Positions 54,751 through 64,000 of a stretch of 64,000 nucleotides of DNA are shown here, in pieces. The stretch is from Bubalus kerabau (taxonomy: Eukaryota > Chordata > Mammalia > Artiodactyla > Bovidae): the NCBI RefSeq assembly GCF_029407905.1, contig NC_073625.1, positions 172,008,240-172,072,239 of the forward strand, read 5' to 3'. Under the pieces are notes generated by a model. It was not told the DNA's origin. It saw nothing but the letters and a program-made list of their open reading frames with translations, and ran no database searches. The position numbers and the translations under genes are program-made. Each line of letters begins with the position of its first letter. The first letter of the stretch is position 1.

Positions 54751-55849
54751 AAACTCCCTTTAAACATAGTTGTCTCCAGAAAACTGTAGTTTTGTCATAA
54801 ATATGAAACATGTATATTCTGCTAGGACACAGAGAGATTACAAAAGAGACTGAAGCCTGAATTATGGGGCACTGTCAGAAAAGGAGACTTCCAAGGTTAT
54901 TGAGCTGCTATGAGATGTAAGGTTATTGAGCTGAGCTGCTGGCCACAGATGCCCACATTGGAAGCTCAAAGGGCACCAAGAAATGCAGCTAAGAAGCAGC
55001 ACCCTTGCAGGGCAGGTTGTCTGGGGGTCAGAGAAGCCACAGCCCACACAGAGGGTGATGTGGTTACCAAGTTAATTCTTCAAAAGAGCCTGCCCCTCAG
55101 AAGAGATGATGGAGCAATTTCCATCTCAAAGACACTGTCAGCAGGAAATCATGGGGTGACGGGAGCTAGAGGCTAAGGTCTCCAGGGAAGAGGGAAGGCA
55201 GTCTCTAGAGAAACACAGAGGTGATCCATCATGAAGACAGAAGGTCAGTGTCCACAAATTGAGGAGGGATTAAAAACAAAAGGGCAGAGCTCATGACGAA
55301 AAGTGAAATCTAAGCAGTAGGAAGAAAAACTCCAGATATAGAAGCCAATGAGGAGTTTCACTTTAAAATCACTTTGGTGGGGTCTGAGGAGCCACCCTTC
55401 CTATCAGGACACAGTCAAACATTCTTATCTCCACAATCAAAGTGGAGAATTCAGCACATCTCTGGGAAACAGAGAACAACGGATTTGGGCTTTTTAAGAA
55501 AGAGCTGTCTGTTGCTCTAGTCCTCTAAGTTATTAGAACATATCTTCAGTCCTATCTTTAGAGTTCTACAATAGAACCTTGCAGTTAACGACAAGGCTCA
55601 CCATTTCAGTAGCTCGTGAAAAAGTTAGATTGGTGAATCAAATCAGTGAAATGTCTCTTCAGGTCTTTGTAATCTTTTATTGTTCTCTGAAGAAAACAGA
55701 AACAACATGGATTTTCTCACCAGATACAAGGCAATTTGGTTAAAATATATGTGCAAACACAGGAACTCAATTACCCACACAAATGAAAGGAAGGACAGGT
55801 AATTCACAAACAGCCATTAAGCCACCTAGTATCAACAGCCACCCTTTAT
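54751..55849. other. No gene; short tandem duplication
   Basis: AAGGTTATTGAGCTG occurs near 54893 and 54919 with nearby shared words, a short local duplication. ORFs of 61-88 codons on both strands overlap. Nothing named. Confidence 0.45.
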
Positions 55850-56300
55850 TAACGTGGTAGGTTTAATGTGGTAGGGCAGGCCCTATGCTCAGCACCTCAC
55901 ATACAGGAATTTAATCCTCAGGTAATTCTGTGATTGGGACTTCCCTGGCAGTCCAGTGGCTAGGAGTCCATGCTTTCACTGCAGGAGGCCCAGGTTCAAT
56001 TCCTGGTCAGGAAACTAAGATCCCACACGCCACACAGCAAGGACAAGAAAAGAAAAATCCTGTGATAATAATAACAATGGCAACTGATATAAATATTATT
56101 TCATTTGTTTCTCCGACCAAGAGTGGGAGGGAGACACTATCATTATCCCATTTAATAGATAAGGAAAGAAATTAAATACACAAAATAAATGTAAAGAAAC
56201 TAAATATAGTTCCTGTGGTCATGTAGCTAGGGAGTGTGGACCATGGAATCAATCCAAGTGTCTGATCCTGTTATCTGTATCTTTAACTACAAGACACTCC
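55850..56300 (-). mobile_element. MIR SINE split by CHR
   Basis: Left part: CCCTATGCTCAGCACCTCAC, GGAATTTAATCCTCAGGTAA. Right part, after the CHR: CACTATCATTATCCCATTTA, ATAGATAAGGAAAGAAATTA, GTGGTCATGTAGCTAGGGAG. Confidence 0.75.
55935..56059 (+). mobile_element. CHR-type SINE in MIR, 7-bp TSD
   Basis: GGGACTTCCCTGGCAGTCCA, B box GGTTCAATTCCTGG, A-rich end. CTGTGAT lies at 55928-55934 and 56060-56066. Confidence 0.93.
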
Positions 56301-56799
56301 CCACATTTAACAAATGAGGTGACTGAGCCCTAGAGAAGATAGAGCTCTGGTCCTCCTAATTTCAAGTCTCCATGCTCAAATGGATTTTCACACCCAACCT
56401 AACTTCTATTTGCATTTTTTTGAGGATTTCCTAAAACAGGAAATCCCAGGGCTTCAAACCAACACCCAAGCTCCACAGTAAAGGACCATCTCAAGAGAAG
56501 CCGGATGGGTATCCAAGCGATGCACCCCGACCTACACACCACCCTGAAGATGGCCCTGAGCACCTTTTGGACAACAATGTCAACCATGTATCATCATTCG
56601 ACTCCCACTTATCCTGGCAGGGAGAGGAGAACTATTTAGGACTTACAGTGAATACATGTAGGGAACATAGGGAAAGATAGTCTATTGCTCCATGTTTTTT
56701 TTAACAATAAATTAACTTAAAGCTCACAGCTGATGGAAGAAAGCTGAGTAATGAAAGAGAGTAGTGGACACCAGCTGTTGGCAGTTTAGCTCCTTCTCC
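56301..56799. other. No recognised gene or repeat
   Basis: Nothing recognised. A 62-codon minus-strand ORF (56399-56587) resembles no protein. Confidence 0.45.
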
Positions 56800-57130
56800 C
56801 CATTTGTGGGTTTTTATTCAAAGTGTTCTGCCTTTCCACCACCCAGTGATGGCATGTGACTCAAGTTAGACCAATAGATCAATCCCAGAAATTCAGTTTT
56901 AACTGGAGACATGCAAAGAGAGGTTTCTTTTTTGAATTGATTCACACTGGATAGAGTGACCATTGGTTCCTACTATGAGGTCTCCCAGAGCTTCTAAATC
57001 CCTATTCCTCTGTAACAGGGTCCAGCAGCTTTCTCTTCCACTCTGTGAGCAGCCTCCAATACATTCCTTTTCAGCTAAGGTAGCTAGGGTTCTTTTCGGT
57101 TGCCTGCAACCAAAAACCCTTAAATGAATC
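56800..57130 (+). mobile_element. Old LTR-like repeat, family not named
   Basis: GATGGCATGTGACTCAAGTT, AGACCAATAGATCAATCCCA and the end CGGTTGCCTGCAACCAAAAA recall an old solo LTR of ERVL type. Boundaries and family are uncertain. Confidence 0.4.
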
Positions 57131-57614
57131 TCAAGTTGGCCAAGAGGCGGCATCCCTTGACATGGTGAATCTCAGCATCAGAATCTACTGCAGAGATCAG
57201 AAAGTGACTGACTGACTGATATAGGGAAAATGAATGGAGAAATGGGGCTGTTTCCAGAGACAAGAAGATGAAAGAATAGGCTCTAGTTTTGTTGGTTTCT
57301 AATTACAGAGTTTTTCACCCCCCTGGAATTCTCTGTCCCTTGCATGATTCACACCTTCTATGGTTACTCATCACTTAAGCCCATATATTTTTCATCCTGT
57401 GAGAAGTAACTCAGCTGTCTAGAGCATGATGCTAATGAGGGCTGCGCCTCTGACTTGACTTTTGTGGGCTGGTTACCTTAGTTCTGAGTCACAGACAAGA
57501 ATGGCACTTGAAACCCAATCAAAGTTCTTTTAACATTTCACGGGGCTGGAATAATGAAGTTGATGGACAACACTAATCGCTGTCACAAATTCAGGTTCAG
57601 CTCATATTTCTTAA
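57131..57614. other. No recognised gene or repeat
   Basis: TGACTGACTGACTGA occurs at about 57203-57217. Otherwise nothing recognised. Confidence 0.45.
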
Positions 57615-57710
57615 AACTCTGAGCCATGCCAGGTGGTGCATTAGGCACTTTACAGGCATTATCTCATTGACCGTCAAGCAGGCACTTGTAACAAATGAAT
57701 CCAAGTGGAT
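57615..57710 (-). mobile_element. MIR fragment
   Basis: CAGGTGGTGCATTAGGCACT, TTACAGGCATTATCTCATTG match the reversed 3' part of MIR. Confidence 0.6.
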
Positions 57711-57797
57711 TACAAATGAATGACATAACCATGTTGAAGACCAGTGAGGAAGGAAGGAACTGAGCTAAGCAACTTTGGAAAACAGTGTCTTAACTGG

Positions 57798-58056
57798 GTT
57801 GCTGCTAAGTCACTTCAGTCGTGTCCGACTCTGTGCAACCCCATGTATGGCAGCCCACCAGGCTCCCCCGTCCCTGGGATTCTCCAGGCAAGAACACTGG
57901 AGTGGGTTGCCATGTCCTTCTCCAATGCATGAAAGGGAAAGTGAAGTTGCTCAGTCGTGTCCGACTCTTAGTGACCCCATGGACTGCAGCCTACTAGGCT
58001 CCTCCATCCATGGAATTTTCCAGGCAAGAGTACTGGAGTGGGATGCCATTGCCTTC
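57798..58056 (-). mobile_element. Bov-A2 SINE
   Basis: Complete reversed dimer (TTGCTGCTAAGTCACTTCAG ... GTGGGATGCCATTGCCTTC), with a shortened linker (CATGAAAGGGAAAGTGAAG). No clear TSD. Confidence 0.95.
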
Positions 58057-58297
58057 GTACTACAAGGCTAAAGACATAAAGAAGTTTCTCTAGTTGGTAA
58101 CTCTGCTTCTCATAGGAGTACTGGGTTAGCAATTCTAAAACCACTTTGTGTGTATGCTAGTGAACACATAAGAAATTATATTGCTGATCATAAGAACCAA
58201 GTTTCCTACTGCTTAGAGGAAGAAGTTACAAATAAGGAAAGAAGGAGGTGAGAATAATCTGTCATGCTAGATGACCGTGGGAGGTTAGCAACATGAA

Positions 58298-58442
58298 TTT
58301 ATTGCTAAATTTTTGTGGTTAAAATATACACAACAGACAATTCAGTGGCATTAACTACATTCACATTGTTTTGCAACCATCAACATTATCCATCTCCAGA
58401 GCTTTACTTAATATCATCCCAAACTGAAACTCTGTAACTTCT
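58298..58442 (-). mobile_element. Old L1 3' UTR fragment
   Basis: GTGGTTAAAATATACACAAC, TTCAGTGGCATTAACTACAT, TTTTGCAACCATCAACATTA, AACTGAAACTCTGTAACTT match the reversed 3' UTR of an old L1 (L1MA/L1MB type). Confidence 0.75.
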
Positions 58443-59134
58443 CAGGGTCTCATTGTTCTTTCTTGTAGTGCCTTTGGTTTTGCTACCACGGCTCATGGTT
58501 AATTGGAATACATATACAGCTACAAAAATACAGAAAGAAATATAGATACATCTGTGTGCATACGTTAGAATACACACACATGTGTCCTAGCTCAGACTAT
58601 CTTCTGAGAGATCCTAGAAATAGTAATAACTAGTAGCAATGAGCACAACTGCTACCCTGTTCTTGGTCTCTAATACCATGCTACCATAAAAGGAACTCTC
58701 GCCCCTTGGAGAAGAGGTTGATTCCAGGACTGCAGCAGGAAAAACATAAAATGAACTTGGAGCATTTCACAATGGCAGAAAGTTAAAAAGTGAGTGTTTT
58801 ACCAAAAAATAAGAAGACTGTAAGGGCATATTAAAAAGCACAGGCACCAACCTGAAAGAACAAAAGCTGGAACAATTGGTGCAACAAGATAAATAACAAT
58901 AGTATTGGATCATAACTGAAAGGTTAAAATAAATGTTCTCTGAGTCCATAGTGTAATAAATAAATGGTTGAATGAATAAGTAATAAATAGATAGGAAAGG
59001 ACAATACTTCCTTACAGAAGAATTCCAATAAATAAGTGTAAGAGGAGTTAGAGAAATAGTAAATCACTATCAGAACACCACTGTAGAACCCACTGGAGGC
59101 AAAACCCACTAATGGTTATTAAAATTAGTGAGTT
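58443..59134. other. No gene; possibly old L1 UTR
   Basis: AT-rich; could belong with the old L1 UTR at 59.3-59.8 kb, which the young L1 tail splits. Not called. Confidence 0.4.
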
Positions 59135-59152
59135 AAAATTTAAGGAGAAACA

Positions 59153-59233
59153 CGTGTATACCTGTGGCGGATTCATGTTGATATATGGCAAACCCAATAC
59201 AATATTGTAAAGTTAAAAAATAAAATAAAATAA
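59153..59233 (+). mobile_element. Tiny recent L1 tail, 18-bp perfect TSD
   Basis: Only the last 81 bases of a ruminant L1 (GGCGGATTCATGTTGATATA ... A-rich AAAATAAAATAAAA). AAAATTTAAGGAGAAACA lies at 59135-59152 and 59234-59251 without mismatch. Confidence 0.95.
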
Positions 59234-59267
59234 AAAATTTAAGGAGAAACAGGATATTTTTATAATC

Positions 59268-59840
59268 TGAAACTATCTCCCCCAAAATAAATATTTATTC
59301 ATTTCAAAGTTAAATGCAGTCATTTTAGAGCAGAGAAAGCACCTTAGCCAAATGATAAAGGCTAACATCAGTAGTGATGTCATTATGACATCATGCACCC
59401 TCCAATATGACCACTGACAAGGGCACATCACCCCGGTGGTATTCATCCCAATAATCCACAACTCCAGTCTAATCAGAAGAAAATATCAGACAAACCCAAA
59501 CACAGATATATTCTACAAAATCTCTGATCTGTATTTTTCAAAAATATCAAAGTCATGAAAAACAAGGAGAGATTGAAATATTGTCACAGATCCAAGGAGA
59601 CTAAAGAGGCATTATACCTAAGTGCATCCTGGACTGAATTCTGGAACAGACAAAAGGTGTTAGAAAAACAGGAAATTCTACAATCATCTGTAGTTTAGTT
59701 GGTAATATTATGCCAATGTTAACGTCTGAGTTTTCATAATTATGCTACAGTTCTGTAAGATTTTAACATTTGAGATAGCCTGATAAAGGATATATAGAAG
59801 CTCTCTGTACTACATTTGCAACTTCCCTGAAAGTCTAAAA
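59268..59840 (+). mobile_element. Ancient L1 3' UTR (L1ME type), probable
   Basis: ATATCAAAGTCATGAAAAAC, GGAGACTAAAGAGGCATTAT, CATCCTGGACTGAATTCTGG, TCATCTGTAGTTTAGTTGGT match an old L1 3' UTR of ME type. Decayed, boundaries approximate. Confidence 0.5.
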
Positions 59841-59892
59841 TTATCTCAAAATTAAATATTTAATATCTCAAAATTAAAGATATTAAAAATGT

Positions 59893-59918
59893 CTTTAGAT
59901 ATTTTTAAATATCTAAAG
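59893..59918. repeat. 26-bp hairpin, 12-bp stem
   Basis: CTTTAGATATTT, TT, AAATATCTAAAG: a perfect 12-bp inverted repeat with 2-base centre. Just upstream ATCTCAAAATTAAA is present twice. Confidence 0.9.
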
Positions 59919-60089
59919 AAAAAAACAGACACACGGAATGAAAATTATGAGAGTCCTGAGACATGACCTTTCCAGGCAACAAGGGAACGCTCATTTTTTC
60001 ATGAATTAGGAACTCACAGTGGGAGTTCACCGTTTCTCCCCACCAGAAGTATAAAGCCCTCAGGGTCCGTTGTTGAGGCAACAGATTTA

Positions 60090-60260
60090 GGAAGCACTAT
60101 GGCATTGGCCTGAGGCAGAAGTGAGTTTGAATTTGGGGAATTTGTCAGGGAAAAGTTGTTCCACATCTCTGAAATGTAACGTTTCCAGATTTGTTGTGAA
60201 TATTAAATGAGGTCATACTTCAGAAAGCACTTTTCCACAGTAGGTATTCACTGAATATCA
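60090..60260 (+). mobile_element. MIR SINE
   Basis: GCATTGGCCTGAGGCAGAAG, CACATCTCTGAAATGTAACG, GTTGTGAATATTAAATGAGG and CACAGTAGGTATTCACTGAA. Confidence 0.7.
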
Positions 60261-60265
60261 TTTTA

Positions 60266-60443
60266 GGGACTTCCCTGGTGGCCCAGTGGTTAAGAGTCTG
60301 CCTTGCAGTGCAGTGGAAGTAGGTTCGATCCCTGGTGGGGAAATCAGGATCCCACATGCCTGGGGAGAAACTAGGCCGGTGTGAGTCAGCGCACCACAGC
60401 AAAGACCCTGAATGATGCGACCAAGACCCAGCACAGCCAAATG
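60266..60443 (+). mobile_element. CHR-type SINE, long form
   Basis: GGGACTTCCCTGGTGGCCCA, GGTTCGATCCCTGGTGGGGA (intact B box), then GACCAAGACCCAGCACAGCC. No A-tail or TSD seen. Confidence 0.9.
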
Positions 60444-60614
60444 GATAGTGAAAATCCTTTCTTTCCTTTGCTTCTGCTTTAAGCGTGTTAGAATATGAAA
60501 AGAAAACAAGATGTGTTCCCTGTTATGTCAGGGCCTTATAATCCAGATTGGGACAAAATGTACACGGGTGTAAAATAATGACCAAAGAACGGTTTCACAC
60601 TCTGATACCATCAA

Positions 60615-60840
60615 ATGCCGCATTCACCTGGGAGCGGGACCGTGTGTACCAGAGCACAGTCCACAGGAAAGGAGAGACGAGAGAAATGTGAGCCAGCGTC
60701 CCCCGGGCCGCCTTCGAGAGCAGCGGGACTGCCCTGAGCCTAGCGTCCGCGGAAGACGACTGGGTGGGGCTGGGGTGAAACTGAGCCCCCTTCTGGAGAG
60801 GGAAAGCAGCAAAGGCGAGAAGACAAGTACGCGTGCGTGG
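60615..60840. promoter_or_regulatory. CpG-rich cluster, candidate promoter or exon
   Basis: I count 17 CpG in 60619-60837, for example at 60697, 60704, 60709, 60715 and the TACGCGTGCG at 60829-60838, in DNA matching no repeat I know. Elsewhere in this window CpG is rare outside young SINEs. Just downstream is an acceptor-like tract (ACTTTCCCATTATTTTTGCAG, AG at 60878-60879). A 99-codon frame (60688-60987) crosses both but starts at GTG, and the only nearby ATG (60686) is followed at once by TGA, so it is not a coding call. It could be a small CpG island or the 5' end of a non-coding RNA. Confidence 0.4.
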
Positions 60841-61192
60841 GTGCAGCTATTTCCACTTACTTTCCCATTATTTTTGCAGATAAAACAGACCAGTGGGAGA
60901 TATGTTCATTTGGAGCACAGGATGAATGTGAGGAAACAACAAACCCTCTTGACTAATTTAGGAGGAAGCAGAATTCTGGAGAGCTGAAAAGCAGCCCAAG
61001 TTCTTCTGGATGCTGGAGGCAGAAGAGACTGTGGCCGGTTAGTGAGGAAAAGTAGGGCTCAAGGGAAGCACGATTTAGTTTGAACTGTATTTGATATACA
61101 GAAGTGAGTTTCTTTTGTTTTACTGTGTTTGTTTTAATCGAAATATAATTGATTTACAATGCTATGGTAGTTTTAAGTGTACAGCCAAGTGA

Positions 61193-61194
<2 letters not shown>

Positions 61195-61223
<29 letters not shown>
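61195..61223. repeat. (TG)n microsatellite
   Basis: About 14 TG units, within the L1 UTR at the site where the opposite-strand L1 begins. Confidence 0.95.
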
Positions 61224-61225
<2 letters not shown>

Positions 61226-61235
61226 TCTTAGTGAA

Positions 61236-61722
61236 TATATGTCTATCTAAGAACTGATACTGTGTATAAAGTAGATAACTAATGAGAACCTACTGTGTAG
61301 CACAGGGAACTCTATGCAATGCTCTGTGGTGACCTAAATGGGAAGAAAATTCAAAATAGAAGAGATAAATTTACACACATAGCGGATTCACTTTGCTATA
61401 CAGTAGACACTAACACAATATTCTAAAGCAACTATACTCCAATACTGCAGTACTTTTGCCTGGAAAATCCCATGGATGGAGGAGCCTGGTAGGCTGCAGT
61501 CCATGGGGTCGCGAAGAGTCGGACACGACTGAGCGACTTCCCTTTCACTTTTCACTTCCATGCATTGGAGAAGGAAATGGAAACCCACTCCAGTGTTCTT
61601 GCCTGGAGAATCCCAGGGACAGGGGAGCCTGGTGGGCTGCCATCTATGGGGTCGCACAGAGTCAGACACGACTGAAGCGACTTAGCAGCAGCAGCAGCAT
61701 ACTCCAATAAAAATTAATTTTT
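61236..61722 (+). mobile_element. L1 3' UTR on opposite strand to its host L1
   Basis: CTGATACTGTGTATAAAGTA, CCTACTGTGTAGCACAGGGA, GGATTCACTTTGCTATACAG, CAACTATACTCCAATA, then after the SINE AAAATTAATTTTTAATATAT. The surrounding L1 reads the other way. Confidence 0.88.
61445..61698 (+). mobile_element. Bov-A2 SINE nested in L1, 11-bp TSD
   Basis: Dimer with linker CTTTCACTTTTCACTTCCAT and (CAG)n end. ATACTCCAATA lies at 61434-61444 and 61699-61709. Confidence 0.97.
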
Positions 61723-61805
61723 AATATATATATATTCTTTTTTCCAGATTCATTTCCCACATGGGTTATTACAAGATATTGAATATAGTTCCCTGTGTTA
61801 TGCAG

Positions 61806-62115
61806 TTGTTGTTGTTGTTTAGTTGCTAAGTTGTGTCCAACTCTTTTGCCGCCCAAGGACTATAGCCTGCTATGCTCCTCTGTCCATGGGATTTCCCAGG
61901 CAAGAATACTGGAGCGGATTGCCATTTCCTTCTCCAGGGCATCTTCCAGACCCAGGGATTGAACCCAGGTCTCCCACATTGCGGGTGAATTCTTTACCAG
62001 CTGAGCCACAAGGGAAGGCCAAGAATACTGGAGTGGGTAGCCTATCCCTTCTCTTCCCGACCGAGGAATCAAACCGGGGTCTCCTGCATTGCAGGCAGAT
62101 TCTTTACCAACTGAG
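61806..62115 (-). mobile_element. Bov-tA SINE with repeated head
   Basis: Reversed body and head to about 62019 (TTTACCAGCTGAGCCACAAG), followed by a second copy of the late body and head (AAGAATACTGGAGTGGGTAG ... TTTACCAACTGAG). The compound form places two tRNA-like units in one element. It interrupts the L1 after CCCTGTGTTATGCAG. Confidence 0.92.
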
Positions 62116-62149
62116 CATATAGTAGATCCTTGTTATTTACTTATTTTAA

Positions 62150-62540
62150 ATAAGCGCTGAAGAATTGATGCTTTTGAACTGTGGTGTTGGAGAAGATTCT
62201 TGAGAGTCCCTTGGACTGCAAGGAAATCCAACCAGTCCATCCTAAAGTAGATCAGCCCTGGGTGTTCATTGGAAAGACTGATGTTGAGGCTGAAACTCCA
62301 GTACTTTGGCCACCTGATGCGAAGAGCTGACTCATTTGAAAAGACCCTGATGCTGGGAAAGATTGAGGGCAGGAGGAGAAGGGGACGACAGAGGATGAGA
62401 TGGTTGGATGGCATCACTGACTCGGTGGACATGGGTTTGGGTGGACTCCGGGAGTTGGTGATGGACAGGGAGGCCTGGCGTGCTGCGATTCATGGGGTCG
62501 CAAAGAGTTGGACACAACTGAGCGACTGAACTGAACTGAA
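62150..62540 (+). mobile_element. BovB LINE 3' end nested in L1
   Basis: AAGCGCTGAAGAATTGATGC ... GAGCGACTGAACTGAACTGA, (ACTGA)n tail. An 86-codon C-terminal RT frame (62269-62529) is open. The L1 resumes at ATATAGTAGTGTGCATATGT. TSD too short to be sure. Confidence 0.95.
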
Positions 62541-63001
62541 ATATAGTAGTGTGCATATGTTAATCCCAAACTCCTAATTTATCCCTCCCTTCTCCTTCTC
62601 CCTATTGTAACCACAGTTTGTTTTTTATGTCTGTGAGTCTCTTTCTGTTTTGTAAATAAGTTTACTTGTATCCCTTTTTTTTTTTTATACCACGTATAGG
62701 TGACATCATATGAGATTTGTCTTTGTCTGGCTTACTTCACTTAGCGTGATAATCTCTAGGTCAATCTGTGTTGCTGCAAATGGCATTATTTCATTCTTTC
62801 TTATGGCTGAGTAATATTGCATTGTATCCAAGTACCACATCTTCTTTATCCATTCATCTGTTGATGGAAATTTAAGTTGTTTCCATGTCTTGGCTATTAG
62901 AAATAGTGCTGCAATGAACATTGGAATGCCTGTATTTTTAAAATTAGTTTTCCCAGATATGTGCCCAGGAGTGGGATTACTGCATCATATGCTGCTGCTG
63001 T

Positions 63002-63350
63002 TGTTGTTTTTCAGTCGCTTAGTCATGTCTGACTCTTTATGACTCCATGGACAGCAGCATGCCCGGCTTCCCTGTCCTTCACCATCTCCTGGAGCTTGCT
63101 CAAATTCATGTCCATTGAGACAGTGATGCCATCCAACCATCTCATCCTCTGTCATCCCCTTCTCCTCCTGCCTTCAATCTTCCCAGCATCAGGGTCTTTT
63201 GTAATGAATCGGCTCTTCGCATCAGGTGGCCAAAGTATTGGAGCTTCAGCTTCAGCATCAGTTCTTCTAATGAATATTCGGAATTGATTTCCTTTAGGAT
63301 TGACTGGTTTGATCTCCTTGCAGTCCAAGGGAATCTCAAGAGTCTTCTCC
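63002..63350 (-). mobile_element. BovB LINE 3' end nested in L1
   Basis: (CTG/TTG)n start, TTCAGTCGCTTAGTCATGTC ... CAAGAGTCTTCTCC. Flanks ATCATATG (62994-63001) and ATCGTACG (63351-63358) agree at six of eight bases. Diverged copy. Confidence 0.93.
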
Positions 63351-63690
63351 ATCGTACGGTAGCTCTATTTTTAGTTTTCTAATGAGTCCATACTGTTCTC
63401 CATAGTGGCTGTACCAATTTACATATCAACAATATAGGAAGGTTTCCTTTTCTCCACACCACAGCATTTATTATATGCAAACTTTTTGATGATGGCCATT
63501 CTGACCAGATTGAGGTGATACCTCTTTGTAGTTTTGATTTGCATTTCTCTAATAATCATTCCCAAGAGCATTTCTTCATGTGCCTGTTGGCCATCTGTAC
63601 ATTTTCTTTGGAGAAATGTCTATTTAGATCTTCTGCCCATTTTTTGATGGGTTTGTTTCCTTTTTTTTTTCCACAGAAGTGGTTTAAGCA

Positions 63691-63907
63691 GAGGAGTCCT
63701 ATGATCATAGCATGGAATATTAGGTAGGATTCTGTTGCAGGGAAATAAAAACCACTTCAGCAATTTTAAGTGGAAAGAAAATTAAGTGTCTATAAAATCA
63801 TTGAAAAGGCTGGAGACTTGGTCTCTAGGCTGTCCTATTAGAGGGAATGTAAATTGGTAAAATCTTTTTCCAAAGGTGTTGAATGGCACCTATTAAATTG
63901 TACATAT
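63691..63907. other. Unclear; part resembles old L1 or L2
   Basis: GGGAATGTAAATTGGTAAAA (about 63843-63862) recalls plus-sense old L1 ORF2, and GCAGAGGAGTCCTATGATCA (about 63689-63708) recalls reversed L2. Neither is firm. Confidence 0.35.
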
Positions 63908-64000
63908 ATATTTTTTTTAATTTTCATTGTGTATTAGCATATCATTGATTTACAGTGTTGTGTTAGCTTCAGATGTACAGCAAAGTGATTCAGTTATACA
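63908..64000 (-). mobile_element. L1 3' end, cut by window edge
   Basis: TTTTTTTTAATTTTCATTGT, TTGATTTACAGTGTTGTGTT, CAGCAAAGTGATTCAGTTAT: the reversed L1 3' UTR continuing past the window. Confidence 0.9.

Larger units (their letters stand above)
61113..63690 (-). mobile_element. L1 3' half, host of five insertions
   Basis: Reversed L1: 3' end TTTAATCGAAATATAATTGA, resuming at about 61723 (CAGATTCATTTCCCACATGG), then TCTGTGAGTCTCTTTCTGTT, GATAATCTCTAGGTCAATCT, GGAGTGGGATTACTGCATCA, GTAGTTTTGATTTGCATTTC and TTCTGCCCATTTTTTGATGG. Inserted: L1 tail (61236-61722) with a Bov-A2 inside, Bov-tA (61806-62115), BovB plus (62150-62540) and BovB minus (63002-63350). Confidence 0.93.

Noticed and set aside
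60688..60987. 99-codon ORF in the CpG-rich cluster
   Set aside because: It opens with GTG, not ATG; the ATG at 60686 is followed immediately by TGA. Coding is unlikely, though the locus remains of interest as non-coding.
1..64000. A new defence, biosynthetic or other gene system
   Set aside because: No gene cluster of any sort is visible. All structure that I can support is mammalian repeats, microsatellites and a few possible regulatory motifs.

Overview
The window is nuclear DNA of a ruminant mammal, most likely a pecoran (cattle, sheep, goat or a relative). The evidence is its repeats: many copies of the RTE-type LINE BovB, of the BovB-dependent SINEs Bov-tA and Bov-A2 (restricted to ruminants), of the cetartiodactyl CHR-type tRNA-derived SINE, and of artiodactyl L1 3' ends, over a background of older mammalian repeats (L2, MIR, MLT/MaLR LTRs, MER5A, decayed L1/HAL1). 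I cannot tell cattle from sheep or goat.

I find no protein-coding gene, rRNA, functional tRNA, CRISPR array or operon. Every long open reading frame lies in a repeat, spans a microsatellite, or lacks a start and any recognisable protein. The region reads as intergenic or as the inside of a large intron. The annotation is therefore a map of transposable elements, their nesting and target-site duplications (TSDs), plus microsatellites, some non-repeat signals and the stretches where I recognise nothing.

Layout. 1-13 kb: sparse SINEs, one mariner MITE beside an AT-rich palindromic tract, and two large stretches without recognised repeats (7.3-9.5 and 10.7-12.5 kb). 13-19 kb: a BovB copy carrying a Bov-A2, decayed L1/HAL1, MIR. 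19-31 kb: two long, very old L2-family LINE remnants on opposite strands (19.4-21.2 kb minus, 26.3-30.0 kb plus), broken by MLT LTRs, SINEs, L1 tails and one unidentified 347-bp retrocopy. 31-40 kb: BovB and L1 copies, including a three-tier nest at 36.9-38.1 kb, and an unexplained 34-bp inverted repeat. 40-48 kb: L2 remnants and mostly unique DNA. 49-55 kb: dense L1 with nested BovB and SINEs and a chimeric L1 insertion. 55-61 kb: MIR, CHR and old L1, with a small CpG-rich cluster at 60.6-60.8 kb that is the best promoter-like signal. 61-64 kb: an L1 carrying five later insertions.

The elements interact as parasites and hosts rather than as a pathway. L1 is the likely source of the A-tailed insertions and of the retrocopies; BovB is the likely source of its own truncated copies and of the Bov-tA/Bov-A2 SINEs. 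The TSDs (6-24 bp, read directly) allow relative dating: L2/MIR/MLT first, then old L1, CHR and artiodactyl L1, then BovB and Bov-A2. Strand calls follow the tRNA-like head or the LINE coding sense. No new system was found. The items most worth checking are the chimeric L1 insertion, the 347-bp retrocopy, the 34-bp inverted repeat and the CpG cluster.
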